Source: Streptomyces sp. NRRL F-5630
Lineage (GTDB): Bacteria > Actinomycetota > Actinomycetes > Streptomycetales > Streptomycetaceae
Reading direction: 5' to 3'
NCBI RefSeq assembly: GCF_000719475.1
Contig: NZ_JOGO01000091.1
Location: 1-20,882 of the forward strand
Length of the DNA: 20,882 nt
Shown: one piece after another, positions 1-6,386 of the stretch
Numbering within the stretch: position 1 is the stretch's first letter
Layout of the letters: every line of letters begins with the position of its first letter
Notes under the pieces: model-generated
Told to the model about the DNA's origin: nothing
What the model saw: the letters and a program-made list of their open reading frames with translations, nothing else
Databases searched by the model: none
Position numbers and translations under genes: made by a program

Positions 1-16
1 TGTGTATAAGAGACAG
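1..16 (+). other. Residual Nextera/Tn5 mosaic-end adapter (sequencing artefact)
   Basis: The first 16 bases, TGTGTATAAGAGACAG, equal the last 16 bases of the 19-bp Tn5 mosaic end used in Nextera libraries. They are AT-richer than everything beside them, and the very GC-rich genomic sequence starts at 17. The simplest reading is untrimmed adapter at a contig end rather than a native transposon end. The last codons of the leftmost gene that appear to be encoded here are therefore not real. Confidence 0.95.
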
Positions 17-3000
17 GTCCTGGGGGGCGTGGGGGTCGTCGGCGTCGGCCTCGGCATCGGTCTCGGTGTGGGCGCCGGTTCCGGCATCCGGGGTGTCAAG
101 TGCGTGAGAGGTCCCCGGGGTTCCAGGATCCTGCGAGGCGTCGGAGGTCTGCGCCGCCTCGCCCGCACCCGCTTCGTCCCGTACCCTCCGCGCAGCGCCC
201 GGTTCCGCCGCCGGATCGGCGGGCGTGCCGGATTCCGCGCGCACCGATTTCGGCGCGGGCACGTCGTCGGACCGCTCCGGGGCCTCGGTCTCGCTCGGCC
301 GGGGATCGCTCGCGGGCACTTCGGCAGGGCCGCGCGTCGCGGGCGGCTCCGAACCGTCTGCCGACGCCGGGCTCTCCTCCCCTGCGGGGCCGGAGGCGTC
401 AGAACCGGCGGTGTCAGGACCGGCGGTACGAGGACCGGTCGCCCCGGGGAGGTCGGCCTGGGCATCGCGCCCGTGTCGTCCGTCGTGCCCGTTTCCTTGT
501 GCGTCGACCGGACCGGACGGCTCGGGCCGCTCGTGCTCCACGCCTCCCTCGCGCGCCCCGGGGTGCGGGGTGCGGGAGGGCTCTCCGGTCGGTCCCGGCT
601 CGTCGGTCGCCCCGGTGCCCCCCGAGCGCACGGAAGCACCGCTTCGCACCGCGTCACCGCCTTGCGCGGGGCCACCGGCCGCATCGGAGCAGTCGTCCCT
701 CGCGGGGACGTCGGCCCGGGCAGGACCATCAAGGCGTTCCGGACCGCCGGGCCGCATCGGACCGTGGCCCGTGCCGGTGCTGTCGGCCGTCTCCGCGCCG
801 TCGGCCCGCAGGGGGGCCTCGCTCCGCCGGGCGTCCAGAGCCGGCGTCCGGGCGTCCTTCTCCTCAGCACGCCGCGGCGCTCCGTGGGGCCCGGCGGGTT
901 CCCGCTGTTCGGCCGGTGCCGGGACGGTGGGGCCGCCCGCGGTGCCGGTCGCCGGTTCCCCGGCCGCGCCCGGCCTCCTGGGGCGTCCCAGCGACCCGCT
1001 CGGTACGGGGTCGCCGGACCAGTCGTCCGGCGCGGGCCGCCCGCCGGGGTCCGAGGGCGTCCCGGGCTGCTCAGGCGTACTCGGCCTTCCGGGCACCCCA
1101 ACTGCCCCGGCGCCTCCGGGGACTCCGGCCGGGCCCGCGCCCGCGCCGGGGGTCCGTACGGGCGCCCCGGCGCTCGTCGGCACACCCGTGCCCGTCTCCG
1201 CCGCCCCGCCCGCGGCGATGACCTCCCTCACCTGCCGGGCGAGTTCGGCGCGTCCATCCATCGTCCTGTTCGCGCTCGCCGCCGCGGCCATGGCCTCCCT
1301 GAGCTGCCGGGCGCGTTCGGCCCGTACGGTCCGCCCGGCGCCTTCCGCCGGCCGGTCGGGCCCGGACCCTGGGGCCCGGCCCGGCGGCAGCGGCCGCAAC
1401 GGCAGGTCCGGCTTCCCCGACGGTCCCGGCCGACGCGCCTGACCTGGCTGCCCCGCCTGACCTGGCTGCCCCGGCCGCGACGGCAGACCCGGCTGCCCCG
1501 GTCGCGACGGCTGCCCCGGCTGCCCCGACCCCGTCTGTGGTCCCTGACCAGGCCCGTGGCCCGTACGTGCCCCCGGGCGTCCCGCCGGTGGCACGGCCCC
1601 GGGCGAGCCGGCCTCCGCCGCAGCGGCCCGCTCCGGCCGTCCGGTCCCCCGTACGGGCGCCGTCGCCGGCCGGGTTCCCTCGGTCGCCATTGGTACCGCC
1701 GACGGTGACGGCGACACCGGTGCGTGCGCGGACCCGGGTGCGGGCGCGGGCGGCGCCCCGGCCGGGGCGGCCTGGCCGGGCGGGACCTGGACCTGGGGCT
1801 GGGCCGCCGGGCCCAGGGTCTGAGCCGTCGGCCTCGGGCGGGCCGGTGCCGGTGCGGGAGCGGCGTAGCGGAGGGTGCGCAGGCGGTAATGGGCGGCCAG
1901 TCGGCGCAGTTCGCGCCCGCCGTCCTGGGACACGCCGTGCACATGCAGTGTCGCGCGCTCGCGCAGGGCCGGTGTCAGGGTTCCCAGCAGGTTCGCCAGG
2001 ACCGGCCACAGGGACGCGTCCATGACTTCGCCCGGCATGCCCAGCTCGATCACCGGGCCGGAGGCGTCCACCCGGCGTGCCGTGGGGGACAGCCTCGGGC
2101 CGTTCCGAGGGCCGAGCCACAGGCCCGCCCTGGTGACCGTGACCTGCCAGCGGTCGGTCAGGTCGACCACGCCCTCCTCCGGGCGCGCGGGGCCCGGCAG
2201 CGGCGGGGTCCAGCGCAGCAGCCGGGGCGGCCGGGCACGGCCTTCCCCGTCCGGCGGCCGGCACACGACGGCGTCCACGAACGGTATCCACTTCGGCGTG
2301 CCGTCCGGTGCGGCCAGCACCGACCGCACGGTGTACGACCCCAGCGGACCGCTCGCCGCGACGAGCGGCAGACCGGTCATCACCTCCACGTCGGCGCCCA
2401 GCCGGTCGGACACCGACTGCGCCAGCGGCAGCACGTCACGCCGCCCGCCGGGTGCGAGCCGTACGCCGGACCTGACCTCCTCCGGCAGGGCCGCGAGCAC
2501 CTCGGCGACCTCCTCGGCCGACACGTCCTCGCCGTAGGGCACGCCGATGACCACGGCCGGGCGCCGGGGATCGACCGGCACGGCGTGGTAGAGGTCGCCG
2601 GGCTGGGCCGGAGTGGCCTCGGCGGGGCGTACCAGCAGCCCGGCCGGGATCTGTTCCACCACGCTCCCCCCGGCCGTACCCGACGGCGCGCCACGCAGCG
2701 CGGGCTGCCAGGACGGCCCCGGGCTGCGCGGGCCCAGGGGTTCAGGGTTCGCGCCCGGGGCGAACCGCCACCAGCCGCCCGCCGCCGGCGTCCCGTCTGC
2801 CTCCGGTGCGGGCGGGACGAAGAGCGAGCCGCCCGGTACGACGAGGGGCGGCCCGTCCGGGGCCTTCACCTCGAACCCCCAGGCGTCGGCGATCCGGCGT
2901 GCCGTGGCGGGCCGGTCCTTGACGTCGTGCCCGGCACCGGCCATGACCAGCCGTACGGTCTCGGTGCCCGACTCGCTCAGTGAGTCCAGCAGTTCGCTCA

Positions 3001-3307
3001 GCCTCGGCCAGAAGGAGGCGGCCTCCATCCCCTCGGCGCCCGCGATGACGGTCACGGTCCCGTCGTCGTTACGCATGCCGCGCGCCAGGTCGGCGACGTC
3101 GGCGGGAGTGAGCGTGTCGTCCGAGGGGGTCCGGAGCAACAGCAGACCGTCATGGTCCTCGACCAGGAGGCCTTCCGGCGCGTCCGGCGTCTCCTCCTCG
3201 GCCGGTGCTCGACCGGCCGGGGGCACACCGTCGTCCCGCAGGCGCTTGGCGACAGCCGCGGAACGATCGCGGCGGCGCCGCGCGAAGGGACCACCCCAGG
3301 GTGTCAC
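1..3307 (-). CDS. Large multidomain protein with alpha/beta modules and a long disordered linker; 3' end missing
   Basis: I do not recognise a named family. The frame is open from a GTG at 3305-3307 to the left edge; native sequence ends at 17, giving about 1,097 residues with no stop. The start is supported by AGGAGG 8 nt upstream and by a GTGA overlap with the preceding SseB-domain gene. Residues 46-165 and 380-482 look like two copies of one alpha/beta module (shared core: W-P-x-L, then L-L-x-x-L, then a short beta strand). Residues 215-350 carry another alpha/beta module: a [10 protein letters not shown] strand, then a helix, then S-x-S-D-R-L-G. It resembles VVLAIPFAGE...AVADRLG in the giant protein of this window. 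From about residue 483 on there is Pro/Ala/Gly/Asp/Glu-rich linker with short repeats. Only two cysteines are visible. I see no signal peptide or membrane helix. I infer a second very large protein related to the first, with its downstream modules outside the window. Frame and start are well supported; function is unknown. Confidence 0.85.
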   Translation of the reverse strand, partial: MTPWGGPFARRRRDRSAAVAKRLRDDGVPPAGRAPAEEETPDAPEGLLVEDHDGLLLLRTPSDDTLTPADVADLARGMRNDDGTVTVIAGAEGMEAASFWPRLSELLDSLSESGTETVRLVMAGAGHDVKDRPATARRIADAWGFEVKAPDGPPLVVPGGSLFVPPAPEADGTPAAGGWWRFAPGANPEPLGPRSPGPSWQPALRGAPSGTAGGSVVEQIPAGLLVRPAEATPAQPGDLYHAVPVDPRRPAVVIGVPYGEDVSAEEVAEVLAALPEEVRSGVRLAPGGRRDVLPLAQSVSDRLGADVEVMTGLPLVAASGPLGSYTVRSVLAAPDGTPKWIPFVDAVVCRPPDGEGRARPPRLLRWTPPLPGPARPEEGVVDLTDRWQVTVTRAGLWLGPRNGPRLSPTARRVDASGPVIELGMPGEVMDASLWPVLANLLGTLTPALRERATLHVHGVSQDGGRELRRLAAHYRLRTLRYAAPAPAPARPRPTAQTLGPAAQPQVQVPPGQAAPAGAPPAPAPGSAHAPVSPSPSAVPMATEGTRPATAPVRGTGRPERAAAAEAGSPGAVPPAGRPGARTGHGPGQGPQTGSGQPGQPSRPGQPGLPSRPGQPGQAGQPGQARRPGPSGKPDLPLRPLPPGRAPGSGPDRPAEGAGRTVRAERARQLREAMAAAASANRTMDGRAELARQVREVIAAGGAAETGTGVPTSAGAPVRTPGAGAGPAGVPGGAGAVGVPGRPSTPEQPGTPSDPGGRPAPDDWSGDPVPSGSLGRPRRPGAAGEPATGTAGGPTVPAPAEQREPAGPHGAPRRAEEKDARTPALDARRSEAPLRADGAETADSTGTGHGPMRPGGPERLDGPARADVPARDDCSDAAGGPAQGGDAVRSGASVRSGGTGATDEPGPTGEPSRTPHPGAREGGVEHERPEPSGPVDAQGNGHDGRHGRDAQADLPGATGPRTAGPDTAGSDASGPAGEESPASADGSEPPATRGPAEVPASDPRPSETEAPERSDDVPAPKSVRAESGTPADPAAEPGAARRVRDEAGAGEAAQTSDASQDPGTPGTSHALDTPDAGTGAHTETDAEADADDPHAPQDLSLIH
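1215..1324 (-). repeat. Tandem pair of short helical motifs inside the linker
   Basis: Within the disordered linker of the leftmost gene, two similar stretches read [16 protein letters not shown] and [16 protein letters not shown], separated by about eight residues. Both are predicted to be amphipathic helices, unlike the Pro/Gly-rich surroundings. They could be a docking motif or a small helical hairpin. This is a direct observation with no assigned function. Confidence 0.6.
1440..1535 (-). repeat. GQP-type low-complexity repeat in the linker
   Basis: The minus strand encodes an irregular Gly-Gln-Pro repeat (units such as [12 protein letters not shown] and GQAGQP). On the plus strand it appears as repeated ctgccccgg-like blocks. 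The pattern is collagen-like in composition but not a strict Gly-X-Y register. It is likely a flexible spacer prone to copy-number change. Confidence 0.7.
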
Positions 3308-4221
3308 TCCTCCGGCCTCCTGCCGACCGGGGCCTCGCCCGCCTCGTCGTCCGTCGCCCGGACCGCCGGATCGGCCACCCGTACCGCGTGGATGCGCGGA
3401 GTCCCCGGCTCTCCCGTCGCGTCCACGCTCACCGGGCGGGCCTCGCCGCGCTCCTGGGCCGCGATCTCCTCGGCCAGCGCCTCGGTCTCCATGACCATCC
3501 CCGCCGGTCCGGTCGGGTTGACGTAGAGGGAGTGCCCCTCGGGCAGCGCCTCGACCACGTCGGGCACCGGCACCAGCCGGGCGGCGAACGTCCCGACGAC
3601 GCGGTAGTAGGCGGGACTGGTGAAGACGGGGATCACCGGCTCGCCCTGCGCCGACCGCACGGCCACCGGCTCGCCGTCGGGGCCGACGAGCACCGCGACC
3701 TTCGCGGCGGCCAGCGTACGGAGGACCTCCCCGGCGGGTCCGTAGCCGGTCACGGCGCGCTGGATCGCGGACTCGACCGGGTCGGTGGCCCTGGGCCAGC
3801 CGAGCGCGTCCGGGGAGGGGCGGTACTCCTCGTTGTCCTCCCACGCCACCACCGTGCCCGTGGAGTCCGTACGCCACCGGCCGGGGATCGCCCAGGCGGG
3901 CGGCGCGCCCTCGCCCGACCACGCGGGATCGGGAACGCTCAGCCACCGGTCGGGCAGGCCCCGGGCAGCCTCGACCACTTCCGGGGGCGGTTCGGGCAGG
4001 GACGCGGCCGGGCCGTCCGCCCCGTCGGTCCGGTCCTCGTCGCTCCGGTCCTCGTCGGCCACGGCCGTCGGCACGGCGGTGGCGGCGGGCGCGACGGCGG
4101 CGGACTCGGTGGCGATCTGCCCGAACACCGGTATCACCCCGGCGTCTTCGGCATCGGGGAAGGGCTCTGGTTCGGGCAGAACAGCCTTCTCCGGGACGGC
4201 CCTGTCGTCGTACTCACTCAC
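3304..4221 (-). CDS. SseB-domain type VII secretion-associated protein, paralog 1
   Basis: A 305-residue protein. Residues 1-80 are Pro/Ala/acidic and probably disordered. Residues 88-160 carry the family's N-terminal signature: [15 protein letters not shown], a W-R-T-D strand, [16 protein letters not shown] and ATGYG-like VTGYG. Residues 165-250 match an SseB N-terminal-type domain with [11 protein letters not shown] and the closing NPTGPAGM. A 55-residue charged tail follows. In Streptomyces, proteins with this layout are annotated as type VII secretion system-associated; the molecular role is not established, and a chaperone or adaptor role is my inference. The start is a GTG with GGAG 9 nt upstream. 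The stop overlaps the next gene as GTGA, which suggests translational coupling and a matched dose of the two products. I see no cysteine, signal peptide or membrane segment. Confidence 0.87.
   Translation of the reverse strand: MSEYDDRAVPEKAVLPEPEPFPDAEDAGVIPVFGQIATESAAVAPAATAVPTAVADEDRSDEDRTDGADGPAASLPEPPPEVVEAARGLPDRWLSVPDPAWSGEGAPPAWAIPGRWRTDSTGTVVAWEDNEEYRPSPDALGWPRATDPVESAIQRAVTGYGPAGEVLRTLAAAKVAVLVGPDGEPVAVRSAQGEPVIPVFTSPAYYRVVGTFAARLVPVPDVVEALPEGHSLYVNPTGPAGMVMETEALAEEIAAQERGEARPVSVDATGEPGTPRIHAVRVADPAVRATDDEAGEAPVGRRPEE
3305..3321 (-). promoter_or_regulatory. Ribosome binding site and GTGA start/stop overlap
   Basis: On the minus strand AGGAGG (3321-3316) lies 8 nt before a GTG start at 3307-3305, whose last two bases form part of the TGA stop (3306-3304) of the upstream SseB-domain gene. 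A second purine run, GGAGGA, abuts the start. This fixes the start of the leftmost large gene, which is otherwise easy to miss because it has no stop inside the window. Confidence 0.8.
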
Positions 4222-4600
4222 CGGCGGGCACTCCAGAAACAGAAGACACGGTCCATCCTTTCGAACTCACCCTCATCAGTTAACAGTCTGGTGGCGCAGA
4301 CCGCTAAGTCGGGGTTCCCTTCCGTGAGGTGGCGGGGTGTGGAACGTGAACATCGTGTGACAGGACGGGATCGTGGTCCGGTCCGAGAACGACTTCGTTC
4401 CCGGCCGCTTCCGGCAGCGCGCTCCTGACGCCCCGTTCGCAGACCACGAAAGTGTCGTGCTTCGGGGAAGGCGCCGCCCGTCGCCTCCGCGTTCCACCGC
4501 GCGGACAGAGAGCGGAATCGCCGACCACGCGTAAGACCGCCCTCGGTCACGGGCAGGAGACGACCTTGGAGTACCGCGCCCGAGGATACCGTTCAAAGGC

Positions 4601-4620
4601 CAACCGTGGGATCACGGTTG
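4601..4620. promoter_or_regulatory. 8-bp perfect inverted repeat, possible operator
   Basis: The arms CAACCGTG (4601-4608) and CACGGTTG (4613-4620) are perfect reverse complements around a 4-base centre. On the minus strand the repeat lies 12-31 nt upstream of a TATCCT hexamer (4588-4583), so it would cover the -35 region if that hexamer is a -10 box. It could instead be a second weak terminator hairpin behind the main one. The sequence symmetry is certain; the regulatory role is a guess. Confidence 0.4.
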
Positions 4621-4662
4621 CGAGTTCGGTGGCCGCGCTCGCCGTCTCCGCTCCGGTCCGCC

Positions 4663-4693
4663 GGTGGCCCCGGCGGTCTCCGCCGGGGCCACC
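4663..4693 (-). terminator. Strong GC-rich hairpin, probable terminator
   Basis: The arms GGTGGCCCCGGCGG (4663-4676) and CCGCCGGGGCCACC (4680-4693) form a perfect 14-bp stem with a 3-nt loop. It starts 6 nt beyond the stop codon of the second SseB-domain gene (stop at 4702-4700, minus strand). No T-tract follows on either strand, which is common for actinobacterial terminators. It separates the giant-gene unit from the left-hand unit. Confidence 0.75.
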
Positions 4694-4699
4694 CGCGTA

Positions 4700-5644
4700 T
4701 CAGTTCTCTCCCGCCGCTGCGGGCCCGGGCCGCTCCGGCCTCCCGGCCGGCCCGTCGCCGCTGCCCGGCCCGCCCTCCACGGTCTCGTCCGTCGGCCACT
4801 GCGCGTCCGTGGGGAAGTCGGGCCATCCCTCGACCGACCCGAGGTCCGGCAGATCCGCGAAGCCCTCGGGCGAGCCGCCGGACGGCGCGGGAGGAGTCGA
4901 CCACACGTCGGCGGCCTCCTCCGCCTCGTACCGCTCGAGGTCGGACTTGGCCTCCCGCAGCGAGCCCGCAGTGACGAGCTGTCCCACCGGGGCGGAGGAG
5001 CTGAGGAACAGCACCTCCTTCCCTTCCGGCAACCGGTCCAGGAGAGCGGGCACGGACATCACCTCGTGCGGAGGCAGTCTGTCGTCCTCCAGCTCCGGTG
5101 ACGGCGAGAAGACGGGCACGGCCTCGGTACCGTCCTCCGCGTCCGTCACCGCCAGGCCGCCGTTCTCGTCGAGGCACACGGCCACCTCGGCGTCGGCGAG
5201 CATCAGGGCGAACACATCCTCCGAGGCGTATCCGGTGGCGACCAGTTGCACGGCGGCGTCCACCGGGCTGACCGGCGGGGCCCAGCCGTGCGCGTCGGGC
5301 GAGGGACGGTAGTCGGTGTTCACCTCCCATTCGACGATCTCCCCGTTCTCGTCGCTGCGCCAGCGCCCGAGGCTCGCCCAGGTGGGAGCGGGTTCGCCCT
5401 CGTCACCGTTCCAGTGCCGGTCGATCACGGACAGCCAGTGGTTGGGGGCCGTCTTGGCGGCCTTGACGTAGTCCTCGGGTGGCTCCCGGAACCCCGGCTG
5501 GCCCCTCAGCACGGCGGACGGACCGCCCTGGACGGGACCGCCCGGGGGCGGGCCGCCCGGGCCCGCGCCGACGGGCCCGTCCGCGCTGTCCGCCTCGGCG
5601 GTGTTCTCAGGCTCGTGGTCCGGAGTACCGGAAGGGCTCGTCAT
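4700..5644 (-). CDS. SseB-domain type VII secretion-associated protein, paralog 2 (divergent)
   Basis: A 314-residue protein if started at the ATG at 5644-5642, which has GGAG 9 nt upstream. An in-frame ATG at 5659 would add five residues but has no visible binding site. Residues 1-45 are Gly/Pro/acidic. Residues 68-139 hold the family signature ([44 protein letters not shown]). Residues 148-235 correspond to the SseB-like domain, but its two hallmark motifs are altered: FTSP reads FSPS, and NPxGPxGM reads SSSAPVGQL. An 80-residue acidic Pro/Gly-rich tail follows, unlike paralog 3. One cysteine is present. It is the last gene before the hairpin at 4663-4693. Divergence at the hallmark motifs suggests a different partner or role from the other two paralogs; this is inference. 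Confidence 0.83.
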   Translation of the reverse strand: MTSPSGTPDHEPENTAEADSADGPVGAGPGGPPPGGPVQGGPSAVLRGQPGFREPPEDYVKAAKTAPNHWLSVIDRHWNGDEGEPAPTWASLGRWRSDENGEIVEWEVNTDYRPSPDAHGWAPPVSPVDAAVQLVATGYASEDVFALMLADAEVAVCLDENGGLAVTDAEDGTEAVPVFSPSPELEDDRLPPHEVMSVPALLDRLPEGKEVLFLSSSAPVGQLVTAGSLREAKSDLERYEAEEAADVWSTPPAPSGGSPEGFADLPDLGSVEGWPDFPTDAQWPTDETVEGGPGSGDGPAGRPERPGPAAAGEN

Positions 5645-5682
5645 GGGAGGCAACTCCATCGGGATGCGGTGTGCGAGGTGCG

Positions 5683-5724
5683 GTACGAGGTCCGCGGTGT
5701 GCGGTACGAGGTCCGCGGTGTGCG
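5683..5724. repeat. Tandem direct repeat, 2 x 21 bp, in a short intergenic gap
   Basis: Two identical adjacent 21-bp units begin GTACGAGGTCCGCG (5683-5703 and 5704-5724), with partial copies (gtgcg, gaggtgcg) on both sides. They fill most of the gap between the third and second SseB-domain genes. The period equals two helical turns of DNA, and each unit contains the palindrome CCGCGG. The repeat may bind a protein, shape mRNA structure between the two genes, or simply be slippage. Only the repeat itself is seen directly. Confidence 0.8.
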
Positions 5725-5729
5725 GTGCG

Positions 5730-6368
5730 TCACGGTCGGTCGCCGGGGCCGGGCTCCTGGGCCGCCGCTTCGACCGCCCGGCGCAGGGCGTCGGTCTCCA
5801 CGGTCATGCCGACCGGTCCGGAGGGGTTGAGGTACAGCACGTGGCCCGCCGGTATCCGGTCCACCACGTCGGGAACCGGCATCAGTTCGTAGCCGAAGCG
5901 CCCGGCCGCGTGCAGGTACGTGGGGGAGGTGAAGACGGGCACCACCCAGGTCCCGTCGGGTGAGGTGGCCGACAACGGGACGCCGCCGGGGCCCAGCAGG
6001 ACGGCGACCTCCGCCACGGCCAGCGTCCGCGGCACCGCCTCACCCGGGCCGTAGCCGGTGGCGGCGAGCTGGACCGCCTCGTCCACCGGATCGGTCGGCG
6101 CGGACCAGCCGAGTGCCTGGGGCGAGGGGCGGTACGCCTCGTTGGGGCGCCACTCCTCGATGTCGCCGTCCAGGCCGGACCTCCACTGGCCCACCACCGC
6201 CCAGTCGGGCGGTTCGCCCTCCCCCGACCACGCGGGGTCGACCATGCCCAGCCAGTGGTCGGGAGCGAGCCGGGCGGCTTCCTTGATGTCGTCGGGAACC
6301 GGCGGCATGGCGTCGTCGGCGGCCCCGGCCCCGGCGGTGGGCGCCCCGGCGGCGGTGTTGTCGTTCAT
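5730..6368 (-). CDS. SseB-domain type VII secretion-associated protein, paralog 3
   Basis: A 212-residue protein and the most compact of the three paralogs. Residues 1-28 are an Ala/Gly/acidic lead. Residues 37-107 carry the family signature: [42 protein letters not shown] and AATGYG. Residues 114-195 match the SseB-like domain with WVVPVFTSPTYL and NPSGPVGM intact. There is almost no tail. The ATG start at 6368 has GAGG 5 nt upstream and lies only 18 bp after the stop of the giant gene, so the two are very probably co-transcribed. I see no cysteine, signal peptide or membrane helix. It is the best candidate for a dedicated partner of the giant protein, perhaps a secretion chaperone or adaptor; that role is inference from family annotation and position. 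Confidence 0.9.
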   Translation of the reverse strand: MNDNTAAGAPTAGAGAADDAMPPVPDDIKEAARLAPDHWLGMVDPAWSGEGEPPDWAVVGQWRSGLDGDIEEWRPNEAYRPSPQALGWSAPTDPVDEAVQLAATGYGPGEAVPRTLAVAEVAVLLGPGGVPLSATSPDGTWVVPVFTSPTYLHAAGRFGYELMPVPDVVDRIPAGHVLYLNPSGPVGMTVETDALRRAVEAAAQEPGPGDRP

Positions 6369-6386
6369 GAGTTCCTCGCTGGGATG

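Larger units (their letters stand above)
4222..4699. other. Intergenic region between two minus-strand transcription units
   Basis: This 478-bp gap lies between the end of the upstream unit (4700) and the start of the next (4221). It is less GC-rich than the flanking genes in places, for example around 4250-4310. It holds a strong hairpin (4663-4693) and an 8-bp inverted repeat (4601-4620). Short open frames cross it on both strands, but their composition is Arg/Ser/Pro-rich, as in non-coding frames, and I do not call them. A promoter for the two downstream genes is expected here. Weak minus-strand candidates are TATCCT (4588-4583) and TTAGCG/TTAACT with an 18-nt spacer (4307-4278); neither is close to consensus. 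Confidence 0.6.

Noticed and set aside
1..16. Native Tn5-type transposon end
   Set aside because: There is no transposase or partner end, and it sits exactly at the sequence edge. Library adapter explains it fully.
1440..1535. Collagen-like structural domain
   Set aside because: The Gly-X-Y register is not kept ([15 protein letters not shown]), so a triple helix is unlikely. It is better described as a flexible low-complexity linker.
2..1708. Plus-strand open frame of 568 codons at the left edge
   Set aside because: Its first codons are adapter, and the rest uses the same triplets as the real minus-strand linker read on the opposite strand, giving Gly/Arg/Pro-rich nonsense.
1071..2291. Minus-strand open frame of 406 codons
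   Set aside because: It is a frame-shifted shadow of the real minus-strand gene, which has a coherent translation, an AGGAGG site and a GTGA overlap. The same applies to shorter minus-strand frames at 1228-1944, 2380-2694 and 3052-3294.
4276..4596. Minus-strand open frame of 106 codons in the intergenic gap, and an overlapping 110-codon frame at 4218-4550
   Set aside because: Arg/Ser/Pro-rich translation, no convincing binding site, no recognised domain. It also overlaps the likely promoter region.
5683..5724. CRISPR array
   Set aside because: There are only two adjacent copies with no spacers and no cas genes nearby.
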